NCBI GenBank assembly: GCA_026692845.1
Contig: JAPLNM010000034.1
Location: 87,125 to 151,124 of the forward strand
Reading direction: 5' to 3'
Source: Planctomycetota bacterium
Lineage (GTDB): Bacteria; Planctomycetota; Planctomycetia; Pirellulales; Pirellulaceae
Length of the DNA stretch: 64,000 bases
Positions 1 to 7,928 of this stretch are shown here, in pieces (position 1 is the stretch's first letter; every line of letters begins with the position of its first letter). The translations under genes and the position numbers were made by a program. The notes beneath the pieces are model-generated. The model saw only the letters and a list, made by a program, of their open reading frames with translations, was not told where the DNA came from and made no database searches.

Positions 1-3000
1 TCGTTGAAACCAATTCCTTCGGCGCCTCGCCGATTGGAATGGCCGAAATGGAACTTCCGGAAGAACTCACCCGCGACTTGAACTACGCGGCCGTCGATTG
101 CGCACGCAAAGCCGTCGATCGAATGAGGAGAAAAGACCCAAGCCGACGTTGCTATGTGGCCGGATCGATCGGACCAACAACCAAACAACTTGCGATCAGC
201 ACCAAGGTAGAGGACGCAGCCAATAGGGACGTCGACTTCCTCGAGATGGTCGCCAGCTATAAAGTTCAAGTCGCACACTTGGTCGAAGCCGGAGCGGATC
301 TTCTTCTTCCGGAAACCGCGATCGATACGCTTAACCTCAAGTCCTGCTTGTACGCGATTGCCGAATATTTCAGCGAGTCGCGACGCCGCATCCCTGTCAT
401 GGTCAGCGCTACGTTCGGAACCGGTGGACGGACTTTCGTCAGCGCCCAGACCGTCGAGGCCTTTTGGAACTCGGTAAGCCATTTCCCGATGCTCAGTGTA
501 GGAATGAACTGCGCGATGGGACCCGACATCATGCGCCCCCATATCGAGGAGTTAGCCAAGGTCACCGATATACCGATCTCCTGCCATCCGAACGCCGGGC
601 TTCCGAATTCGTTCGGAGAATACGATCTGACCCCTTCCCGGATGGCCGATTACATCGAGGATTTCGCTCGAAACGGCTGGTTGAACATCGTCGGAGGGTG
701 CTGCGGATCGACACCCGATCACATACGAGCAATCTCCGAGAGAATCCGAAATATCCCGCCGCGCATGCCCCCAGAGCCGATCGTCTGGACACGCTTGAGT
801 GGTCAGCAAGCCACCACGTTGAGGCCAGAAACCCGATTTACAATGGTCGGCGAACGGACCAACGTCACCGGTTCAAAGGCGTTTGCGAAACTCATTCGCA
901 ATGATAAGTTCGAAGAGGCCGTCGAAGTCGCACGCCAACAAGTCCAGAACGGTGCGACGATCATCGACATCAACATGGACGACGCGCTTCTCGACGGCGT
1001 CGAAGCCATGACAAAATACCTGCGGCTTATTGCGGGCGATTCGATCGTCGCAGCAGTTCCCATCATGATCGATTCATCGAAATGGGAAGTCTTGCTCGCC
1101 GGCTTGCAAAATGTGCAAGGCAAAGCGATCGTCAACAGCATCAGTCTCAAGGACGGCCAAGACGAGTTTCTCCGAAAAGCCTCGATCATCCGGCGTTACG
1201 GCGCTGCGGTCGTCGTAATGGCATTTGATGAGAAAGGCCAAGCGACCGAGACACTTGAAAAAGCTAGGATTTGCAAACGAGCCTACGACCTGTTGGTCAA
1301 CGACGTTGCGTTTCCTCCCCAGGACATCATCTTCGATCCGAACATCCTAACGGTTGCAACGGGTATCGAAGAGCACGACAACTATGCGGTCAACTTCATC
1401 GACGCGTGCAGACTGATCAAATCGCAGTGTCCGGGTGTTAGGATCTCTGGTGGTGTCAGCAACATCAGCTTTTCTTTCCGAGGCAACGAAGTTGTCCGCG
1501 AAGCGATGCACTCGGCTTTTCTTTACCATGCGATCCAAGCTGGGATGGATATGGGGATTGTCAATGCCGGACAACTCACCGTCTACGAAGACATTCCAAA
1601 GGTACTCCTCGAACACGTTGAAGACGTGTTGCTCAACCGACGTTCAGATTCGACAGAACGAATGTTGACCCTGGCCGAAACCTTCAAAGGCTCAGAAACC
1701 AAAAAGGCCTCTGGAGAGAATCTCGAATGGCGTGAAAAGCCCGTCTATGATCGGCTCAAGCACGCGCTGATCCATGGCATCGACAAGTTTATTGAGTCGG
1801 ATACCGAAGAGGCCCGCGTCGGTTGCACCCGTTGCTTGGAAGTCATCGAAGGTCCGTTGATGTCTGCCATGGGCGTAGTGGGCGATCTTTTCGGCGCTGG
1901 AAAAATGTTCTTGCCCCAGGTCGTCAAAAGCGCGCGAGTCATGAAAAAAGCTGTCAATTACCTGCAGCCATTCATGGAGAAAGAGAAACAAGACGCGGGG
2001 CTCGAGGGTCAATCGTTCCGTGGCAAGGTGCTCATGGCGACGGTCAAAGGGGACGTTCACGACATCGGAAAGAATATCGTCGGCGTCGTGCTCGGTTGCA
2101 ACAATTACGAAGTGATCGATCTAGGGGTCATGTGCCCATGCGAGAAGATCCTTGAGGCGGCCGTCAAGCACAGTGTCGATGTGATCGGACTTTCGGGGTT
2201 GATCACTCCAAGCTTGGACGAGATGACCTACGTGGCTAAAGAAATGCAGCGACTTGGGATGAAGACACCGCTACTGATCGGTGGTGCGACGACATCGGCC
2301 AAACACACTGCCGTGCGAATTGCCCCTCACTACAAGGAACCGACGGTCCACGTGACCGATGCGTCTCGATGCGTCGGTGTTGTCGAATCGCTTTGTAGCA
2401 AGGAGCTCAAACCCAAATACGTCCAAGACAACGTCAAACTGCAGGACGAACTGCGCTCGAGCTACGAAGCTCGACAGGTCAAACTTGTCCCTTACCAGGA
2501 AGCTTGTACCAAGTCCTTTGCTACCGACTGGTCTAGCGTTCGAATCGACAAACCAAGCTTCTTGGGGACCAAAACCCTCAAGAACTACTCGATTGAAAAA
2601 ATCGCAAAATACATCGATTGGTCTCCGTTCTTCATGGCCTGGGAACTCAAGGGCAAGTATCCGAAGATTTTCCAAGATCCCTATGTAGGGGTCGAGGCGA
2701 AAAAACTCTTTGACGACGCAAGCACAATGCTCTTCGACTGCATCGCTTCGGGGTACCTGACGGCCCAAGCTGTCTACGGTTTTTGGCCGGCAGCTTCTCA
2801 AGGGGACGATGTTGTCATGTACACCGATGAAAGCCGGTCGAAGGAACGCGTGCGGTTCCACTTCCTCAGGCAGCAGTGGGAACGCAAGGGTCAAAATGAA
2901 TTCCGAAGCCTCGCCGATTACATCGCTCCGATCGATTCCGGACGCCAAGACTACCTCGGTGCGTTTGTTGTGACGGCTGGACATGGTGCCGATGAAATGG

Positions 3001-3464
3001 CCAAGCAGTTCGAAAGCAAACTCGACGACTATTCGGCAATCATGGTCAAGGCGATTGCGGACCGACTCGCCGAAGCCTTTGCGGAAATGCTTCATGAACA
3101 AGCTCGACTCGATTGGGGATATGGAGTCGAGGAACAGCTAGGCAGCGAGCAGTTGATCAACGAAGAGTACCGTGGTATCCGTCCGGCCCCAGGCTATCCA
3201 GCTTGCCCCGACCACACCGAAAAGCGAATTCTCTTTGACTTGCTCGATGCTCCTGGACAAATCGGTGTATCATTGACCGAATCGTACGCCATGTGGCCAG
3301 CGGCGAGCGTCAGCGGATTTTACTTCGCGCACCCGCAATCGCGTTACTTTGCCGTGGATCGCATTACAGCCGACCAAGTCGAATCGTATGCAAAACGCAA
3401 AGGGATGCCGATTCGCGACATCGAGAGGTGGCTATCGCCGAATTTGGGTTACGATCCGAGCTAG
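1..3464 (+). CDS. metH: Cobalamin-dependent methionine synthase (5' partial)
   Basis: The enzyme moves a methyl group from 5-methyltetrahydrofolate to homocysteine through methylcobalamin, giving methionine. The frame is already open at the left edge ([10 protein letters not shown] precedes the first ATG at 39), so roughly the first 80 residues lie outside the window. Modules seen in order: a homocysteine-binding barrel with zinc ligands Cys (codon 510-512) and the Cys pair of GGCCGS (699-704); a pterin-binding domain opening at FTMVGERTN near 840; the cobalamin cap and B12 domain with DVHDIGK, whose His (2058-2060) is the lower cobalt ligand; and the reactivation domain with [12 protein letters not shown] near 3180. 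All modules are present, so this is the full B12-dependent type. The NfeD-like gene follows after 29 bp. Confidence 0.97.
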   Translation, partial: VETNSFGASPIGMAEMELPEELTRDLNYAAVDCARKAVDRMRRKDPSRRCYVAGSIGPTTKQLAISTKVEDAANRDVDFLEMVASYKVQVAHLVEAGADLLLPETAIDTLNLKSCLYAIAEYFSESRRRIPVMVSATFGTGGRTFVSAQTVEAFWNSVSHFPMLSVGMNCAMGPDIMRPHIEELAKVTDIPISCHPNAGLPNSFGEYDLTPSRMADYIEDFARNGWLNIVGGCCGSTPDHIRAISERIRNIPPRMPPEPIVWTRLSGQQATTLRPETRFTMVGERTNVTGSKAFAKLIRNDKFEEAVEVARQQVQNGATIIDINMDDALLDGVEAMTKYLRLIAGDSIVAAVPIMIDSSKWEVLLAGLQNVQGKAIVNSISLKDGQDEFLRKASIIRRYGAAVVVMAFDEKGQATETLEKARICKRAYDLLVNDVAFPPQDIIFDPNILTVATGIEEHDNYAVNFIDACRLIKSQCPGVRISGGVSNISFSFRGNEVVREAMHSAFLYHAIQAGMDMGIVNAGQLTVYEDIPKVLLEHVEDVLLNRRSDSTERMLTLAETFKGSETKKASGENLEWREKPVYDRLKHALIHGIDKFIESDTEEARVGCTRCLEVIEGPLMSAMGVVGDLFGAGKMFLPQVVKSARVMKKAVNYLQPFMEKEKQDAGLEGQSFRGKVLMATVKGDVHDIGKNIVGVVLGCNNYEVIDLGVMCPCEKILEAAVKHSVDVIGLSGLITPSLDEMTYVAKEMQRLGMKTPLLIGGATTSAKHTAVRIAPHYKEPTVHVTDASRCVGVVESLCSKELKPKYVQDNVKLQDELRSSYEARQVKLVPYQEACTKSFATDWSSVRIDKPSFLGTKTLKNYSIEKIAKYIDWSPFFMAWELKGKYPKIFQDPYVGVEAKKLFDDASTMLFDCIASGYLTAQAVYGFWPAASQGDDVVMYTDESRSKERVRFHFLRQQWERKGQNEFRSLADYIAPIDSGRQDYLGAFVVTAGHGADEMAKQFESKLDDYSAIMVKAIADRLAEAFAEMLHEQARLDWGYGVEEQLGSEQLINEEYRGIRPAPGYPACPDHTEKRILFDLLDAPGQIGVSLTESYAMWPAASVSGFYFAHPQSRYFAVDRITADQVESYAKRKGMPIRDIERWLSPNLGYDPS

Positions 3465-3493
3465 GTTTGAGCGTTTTGTAAGCGGAGCGATCC

Positions 3494-4069
3494 ATGACAT
3501 TCCTTGCAATCGCCTTGCTGCTGTTTCTCGCGGCTCTGGTCGTTTTTACCATCGACCTGTTGATCCCAACCGGAGGGGTCCTCGTAGCAGTCACCGGTAT
3601 GCTCGGAGCCGCATCGATTTATTTTGCGTTCCGACATTCACCCACCAGCGGTTGGTGGATGCTCGCAGCAGCGCTTGGGATGATCCCTTTGATGCTCATC
3701 GTCCTGGTGTATGTTTGGCCTAGGACCCCGTTTGGAAAGATGCTTATCGCTATTCCGGATCGGGCCAAAGATTTCGCTTGGTCCGATGCTTCCGAACTCG
3801 ACGACCCAAAGAGCTTGATAGGAAAGATTGGAAATGCCCAGACAGAGTTCCTTCCCCACGGAACGGCCCTGATCGACGGTCGGGAATTCCAGGCCGTCAG
3901 CGAAGCTGGACCGATCGAAAAGGGGGCCAGCGTGCGTGTGACGAAACTCGATGTCGGAAGACTTGTAGTGATCCCTCAGAAGGCCAAATCGGCAGCGGAT
4001 CTTCCTATGTCCAACGAATCTGCGTTGGATCGCCCCAGCGACGAACTAGGACTCGACTGGCTCTCGTGA
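3494..4069 (+). CDS. NfeD-like membrane protein
   Basis: A 191-residue membrane protein. The first ~75 residues hold two or three hydrophobic segments (LAIALLLFLAALVVFTIDLL, a Gly-rich stretch, then ALGMIPLMLIVLVYVW). After a polar linker, residues ~105-160 form a compact beta domain beginning LIGKIGNAQTEFLPHG and ending RVTKLDVGRLVVIP, the usual signature of the NfeD OB-fold. NfeD proteins normally work beside SPFH/stomatin proteins in membrane quality control. No SPFH gene is adjacent here, so the partner must be elsewhere or absent. The short length, without a serine-protease domain, makes it the short NfeD1b-like type (inference). It may be cotranscribed with metH. Confidence 0.8.
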   Translation: MTFLAIALLLFLAALVVFTIDLLIPTGGVLVAVTGMLGAASIYFAFRHSPTSGWWMLAAALGMIPLMLIVLVYVWPRTPFGKMLIAIPDRAKDFAWSDASELDDPKSLIGKIGNAQTEFLPHGTALIDGREFQAVSEAGPIEKGASVRVTKLDVGRLVVIPQKAKSAADLPMSNESALDRPSDELGLDWLS

Positions 4070-4072
4070 AGC

Positions 4073-4561
4073 CTATTTTTCTAGAGAGGCTTTCTTTTCG
4101 CTGGTAAAACCGGCTTTCACCAACTCGTCGTACCCGGGCTTGAGCGCTCGAACCTCGTAGCCGTACTTCTTGAGAATTTTTGCCGCTCGCAACGATCGAT
4201 ATCCGACGGCACAGTGGGTGTAGATGATTTTTTCCTTAGGCAGCTTCTCCTTGACCTGAGCCTCAGTGAGCTTGTCCTGCAGGTCGCGCCATGGGAGCAA
4301 AATGGCTCCTTGCACATGCCCAGCGTTCCATTCGACCAAGTCGCGTACATCGACCAGGACCGCTTTTTTATCGGCGATCTTTTCCTTGACCGATGCGAGC
4401 GAGTCTTTCGTGTGCTCTTTGGGTTCCAAGTCTCGATCGTCGGCTTGGGCGAACCGTTCGGCTGCGGTATTCAAAAAACCCAGGCCAACAAGCCCAAGAG
4501 CGGTACCGAAAACAGCGAGCGAGAAAAGAACGCGTCGGGATGCTGAGTTAGCAAAAATCAT
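4073..4561 (-). CDS. Exported rhodanese-domain protein
   Basis: A 162-residue protein with a signal peptide (hydrophobic core VLFSLAVFGTALGLVGLGFL) and one rhodanese domain at ~55-150. The conserved DVRDLVEWNAGHVQGAILLP and the active-site loop HCAVGYRS, with the persulfide-forming Cys, are intact, so single-domain sulfurtransferase activity in the periplasm is plausible. A Lys- and Glu-rich spacer separates the signal peptide from the domain. The ATG at 4561 is preceded by AGGAGG at good spacing, which fixes the start. The gene converges tail to tail with the NfeD-like gene, with only 3 bp between the stop codons. Confidence 0.88.
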   Translation of the reverse strand: MIFANSASRRVLFSLAVFGTALGLVGLGFLNTAAERFAQADDRDLEPKEHTKDSLASVKEKIADKKAVLVDVRDLVEWNAGHVQGAILLPWRDLQDKLTEAQVKEKLPKEKIIYTHCAVGYRSLRAAKILKKYGYEVRALKPGYDELVKAGFTSEKKASLEK

Positions 4562-4660
4562 CGAATCCTCCTGGGGAAGCCAGTGTTGGGGATACCAATG
4601 TTGGGGATGCCGGATTGTCGGCGGTTTGGATCACAGATTTCCACAGAGTAATCCCATGGC

Positions 4661-4990
4661 TCAGGATCGCCAAGTCCCCTGCCTAGTCGCCGGGCTGGCC
4701 AATTGCTCGTCGGCGGCTTGGAGAAGGAATTCGACCCGTTGATCCAGGCTCGATAAAGGCGGATGAAGGATCGGTGTCTGGGCTGTTGGCCGAGGCTCCG
4801 AGGGGATCACCCAAGTGACCCCACAGCCATAGCACTTGACGGTGCTTGTCCCCGGGCCAGTACCGGATTGAGGGCCAGTACCGGATTGAGAGCTGTCTTG
4901 ATGCATCGGTTCGCACCCCGGAACGATGGCGACGAACATCGCCCGCGAACAGTTTGGACAAGCCCCAGCATAGCGGATTGATTGCCCCAT
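4661..4990 (-). CDS. Small two-CxxC zinc-ribbon protein
   Basis: A 109-residue protein of unknown role. It has two Cys pairs, CPNC near residue 12 and CYGC near residue 53, spaced like the two knuckles of a zinc ribbon. Between them lies a low-complexity SGTGP segment encoded by an exact 18-bp tandem duplication (4854-4889). The C-terminal third is helical and polar. AAGGA stands about 10 bases before the ATG at 4990, which supports translation. No enzyme motif is visible. I call it a gene on the Cys pattern and the ribosome site; its function is unknown. Confidence 0.6.
   Translation of the reverse strand: MGQSIRYAGACPNCSRAMFVAIVPGCEPMHQDSSQSGTGPQSGTGPGTSTVKCYGCGVTWVIPSEPRPTAQTPILHPPLSSLDQRVEFLLQAADEQLASPATRQGTWRS
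4854..4889. repeat. Two exact 18-bp tandem copies inside the zinc-ribbon gene
   Basis: GGGCCAGTACCGGATTGA occurs at 4854-4871 and again at 4872-4889. The length is a multiple of three, so the reading frame is kept and only the linker between the two Cys pairs grows. Confidence 0.9.
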
Positions 4991-5017
4991 AGAATCCGGT
5001 CCTTTTGATTTTCCGCG

Positions 5018-5134
5018 TTAGGTAAAACCATCGGTTTGGGTTGAGCCAAAAACCATCAAAAGGCCATCTTCGGGAAACCATACCCCTTTGTCAAGCTTTA
5101 AAGCGACTTTAAATTCCTCTAAGTCTTTTTCCAT
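5018..5134 (-). CDS. Possible 38-residue small protein
   Basis: An ATG at 5134 opens a 38-codon frame (MEKDLEEFKVALKLDKGVWF at the start) of coding-like composition, ending just upstream of the zinc-ribbon gene on the same strand. No clear ribosome site is seen and no family is recognised. It could equally be untranslated leader of the downstream gene. Confidence 0.22.
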   Translation of the reverse strand: MEKDLEEFKVALKLDKGVWFPEDGLLMVFGSTQTDGFT

Positions 5135-5145
5135 TTTTGTTTTTC

Positions 5146-5170
5146 GGGCGTGACCTAAGGTGTCACGCCC
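5146..5170. other. Nine-bp perfect hairpin between divergent genes
   Basis: GGGCGTGAC (5146-5154) pairs with GTCACGCCC (5162-5170) over a 7-base loop. No T tract follows on either strand, so it is not a classical terminator. It lies between the minus-strand small genes and imuA. Confidence 0.5.
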
Positions 5171-5255
5171 CGGTGCTCTACTTGGAAATCCCGGAGAGAA
5201 AATCATGGACCCTAGGCCGATTGAATGCTAGCATTTCAAGCCGGTTGGATTTCGG

Positions 5256-5272
5256 ACGGTTCGATCGACCGT
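5256..5272. promoter_or_regulatory. Inverted repeat upstream of imuA
   Basis: ACGGT and ACCGT flank TCGATCG, about 90 bp before the imuA start. SOS control of imuA-imuB is usual, so a repressor site is possible. The arms are only five bases and the planctomycete SOS box is not something I can confirm here. Confidence 0.25.
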
Positions 5273-5360
5273 TGTCCCTAGAGAGTGTTTCAGAACGAAT
5301 CTTTCGGCGCACAAAACGCACAACACAACAGGCACCGACCAAGCCGATAAGACCAGACCG

Positions 5361-6161
5361 ATGATCGACTCCGAATTGCTAAACCGAAATGGGATTCTCA
5401 GGGAACTGGCCCAAGAGATTCGCTCCCTGGAGACAGCCCAGCGTCCGCAGGGACTCTACGTATCGAGCGGATCGGAATCGATGGACCGTTGCTTGCCCAA
5501 CTGCGGTTATGCAGCCGGAAGCCTCGTGGAGTTGACCTGCGAACGTCCTTTGCATTTCTCGGGCTGGGGGGGCTTGAGCTTGGCACTCAGGATCGCTCGG
5601 CCTTGGCTAGACGACGGCAAATACTTAGTGATCGTCGATTCCCAGCGTCGGCTTTGTGCACCGAGCCTGGCGGCCCTGAAAATCCCTCTTGAACGGATCA
5701 TCGTGATCCGAACAGACAATGCATCCGATTGGGTATGGGGGCTAGACCAAGCCTTGAGAAGCCGAGCCGTCGGGGCGCTGATCACTCCGGTCAAGGAGCT
5801 CGAGGACCGTTCCGCTCGGCGTTTGCAATTGGCAGTCGAGCAGGGTGGGGGACTGGGTATACTTCTTAGGGATCGAGTATCGGCCAGCCGCTACCCGAGC
5901 TGGGCAGAGGTTCAATGGCAAGTCCGAGCAGCCTCCAACAAAGACCAAGCCGCCAGTCCCTCGGTGATGATGCAGCGGTGGTTTGACCTGGAGCTGCTTC
6001 GAGCCCCGGGCCGCCAAACCAACCGTCGTATTCGCTTAGGAATCGATTCTCAGGGACAGTGGATAGGATGCGATGAGCGCAAGTACCCGCAGAGTGCTGA
6101 GCATTTGGCTACCCAATTGGCCTTGGCAACGCCTCGCCGCAGAGACATGGCGGCAGGCTGA
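5361..6161 (+). CDS. imuA: ImuA-like RecA-fold mutasome protein
   Basis: A 266-residue protein with the layout of ImuA (also annotated SulA-like): a RecA-like core at ~40-200 with GSLVELTCERPLHFSGWGGL in place of a strict Walker A loop, then YLVIVDSQ and an acidic/basic stretch around ALITPVKELEDRSARRLQLA. ImuA works with ImuB and DnaE2 in damage-induced mutagenesis; it is thought to bind RecA and regulate the translesion complex. The gene overlaps imuB by 89 bp in another frame, so the two are cotranscribed. The ATG at 5361 has no strong ribosome site. Identity rests on size, fold clues and position directly before imuB. Confidence 0.75.
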   Translation: MIDSELLNRNGILRELAQEIRSLETAQRPQGLYVSSGSESMDRCLPNCGYAAGSLVELTCERPLHFSGWGGLSLALRIARPWLDDGKYLVIVDSQRRLCAPSLAALKIPLERIIVIRTDNASDWVWGLDQALRSRAVGALITPVKELEDRSARRLQLAVEQGGGLGILLRDRVSASRYPSWAEVQWQVRAASNKDQAASPSVMMQRWFDLELLRAPGRQTNRRIRLGIDSQGQWIGCDERKYPQSAEHLATQLALATPRRRDMAAG

Positions 6162-7905
6162 GCCCACAGCGCCCAAACCCATCGCTCCGGCCGTCTTGCT
6201 CTGCCAAGACGCACGCCGTGGCCGTTTGGTCTCGGCCGCGAACGCCAAGGCTCGCGCCCTAGGGGTATTGCCAGGCATGACGGCAACCCAAGCCAAATCG
6301 ATCGCCGGAAGTCTCCAAAAATCCAACATCAATACAGCCGGGACCAATACAGGCGATTGGACCTGGATCGAACACGACACCCAAGAAGACCTCGAAGAAA
6401 TCTACTCGCTGGCCGAACGATTGATGCAATTCAGTCCCCTCGTCGGGGTCGAATCGATCGACAAGACGCTCTGGGCCGGACGTTCGATCCTCCAGCCCCA
6501 ATCGATCCTTATCGACATCACCGGACTGGAACGTTGGTACGGAGGGGAATTGGCAATGGCCCAGGAACTCCAAGGCTGGCTCACTAGCGAGGGTCGATTC
6601 GCTTGCATCGGAATCGCAGACAGCCTCGGCCAAGCTTGGGCGGTTTCCAATTACGCCTTCCGCAAACAAGTCACTTTGTGGATGCTTCAAATCGAACGCG
6701 CCGAGTCCTCTTTGCCCGAGAGCCTGAAACAAAACCCTCGCGTCGAACGGATCGCATCGGGCGCAACTTGGGAAGCTTTCCGACATTTGCCTATCGAATC
6801 GCTTCGCCTCGATATCGAAACGGTGGCCAAACTCCATCGCTTGGGGATTCGATCCATCGAGTCGCTTCGGAACTTGCCAAGGCAGTCTCTGACCTCGCGA
6901 TTCGGGAGTCGATTGCTAGAGCGTATCGATCAATGCTTGAACGCCCACCCCGAATCGATTTCGGTTCGCAACTCGGGCGAAGCCTTAGAGGTCTGCATCG
7001 ATTTCGAACATCCTGTCTTTCATACCGATGAACTCCGCGAAGCGCTCCAAGACGCAATCCAACAATTGTGCCAAAAGCTCGATTCGATCGGACATGGGGC
7101 TTGGCGGTTGCTCGTGCGACTGGGACTCGAAGTCAGCACCATGCAGCTCGAGCAAGGCGCACCAAGAGCCGTCCCGAGCCACGTGATTCAATTGGGCTTG
7201 TTCCAAACCAGCAACGACGCGAAACACTTGCTCTGGCTCATCGATGGCTGCTTGGAACGCAATCCGCCACACCTAGGGAAAAACCTGGGGATCAAACAAA
7301 TCCTGATCCAAGCACCATGGACATCCCCTATTCGATGGAAACAAAATGCTCTGTTCGATAGCCAATCGCTTCGCTACCGCGACGAAGCGGCCAAACTGAT
7401 CGATGGACTCGCAGCACGATTCGGCCGAAATCAAGTCGTCGGTCTATCGTTGGTCCAAGACCCGATCCCGGAGCGACAAACCAAATCGAAACCCCTGACA
7501 GGCCTGCGCAATGACGGCACCGAGCAATCGACCCAGCGAAAGTTGCGCAAAGCCCCGATCGAAGATTTCCAAAAGAATCGATCGATGGTCCCAGGAACCG
7601 AAAGCCACTGGACAAGGCCCTTGCAATTGCTCCCAACACCGATCCGACTCGATATCCAAGTCGATGCCAACGGAACACCCACAAACGGACGCTTGGCCAG
7701 CGCTGCGAACAAAACATCAACGGCCTCGGGCGAGTTGCACGCTATCGTCGAAGCAATCGGTCCCGAAAGGATCGAAAGCAGTTGGTGGTCCGGACCTACC
7801 ATCCGACGCAGTTACTACCGCGTCGCCTTGGACTCCGGACTTTGGTGGTGGATCTATCAGGACCTCGTGACCCTACAATGGTACTTGCACGGCATGTTCC
7901 ACTGA
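6073..7905 (+). CDS. imuB: ImuB, Y-family DNA polymerase-like protein
   Basis: A 610-residue Y-family polymerase relative opening with RVLSIWLPNWPWQRLAAE, the usual ImuB N-terminus, in which the catalytic acidic residue of true Y-family polymerases is replaced. Palm and finger segments (CQDARRGRLVSAANAKARALG, then SVDKTLWAGR-like and IDITGLERWYGGE) and an HhH-like segment near 260-290 follow. In other bacteria ImuB is catalytically dead and bridges DnaE2 to the beta clamp and RecA. The start at 6073 is forced by the conserved N-terminus, so the 89-bp overlap with imuA is real. No dnaE2 follows: the next gene is purL on the opposite strand. Confidence 0.88.
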   Translation: MSASTRRVLSIWLPNWPWQRLAAETWRQAEPTAPKPIAPAVLLCQDARRGRLVSAANAKARALGVLPGMTATQAKSIAGSLQKSNINTAGTNTGDWTWIEHDTQEDLEEIYSLAERLMQFSPLVGVESIDKTLWAGRSILQPQSILIDITGLERWYGGELAMAQELQGWLTSEGRFACIGIADSLGQAWAVSNYAFRKQVTLWMLQIERAESSLPESLKQNPRVERIASGATWEAFRHLPIESLRLDIETVAKLHRLGIRSIESLRNLPRQSLTSRFGSRLLERIDQCLNAHPESISVRNSGEALEVCIDFEHPVFHTDELREALQDAIQQLCQKLDSIGHGAWRLLVRLGLEVSTMQLEQGAPRAVPSHVIQLGLFQTSNDAKHLLWLIDGCLERNPPHLGKNLGIKQILIQAPWTSPIRWKQNALFDSQSLRYRDEAAKLIDGLAARFGRNQVVGLSLVQDPIPERQTKSKPLTGLRNDGTEQSTQRKLRKAPIEDFQKNRSMVPGTESHWTRPLQLLPTPIRLDIQVDANGTPTNGRLASAANKTSTASGELHAIVEAIGPERIESSWWSGPTIRRSYYRVALDSGLWWWIYQDLVTLQWYLHGMFH

Positions 7906-7928
7906 ATTTGCTATTCAGGCAGACTCGA

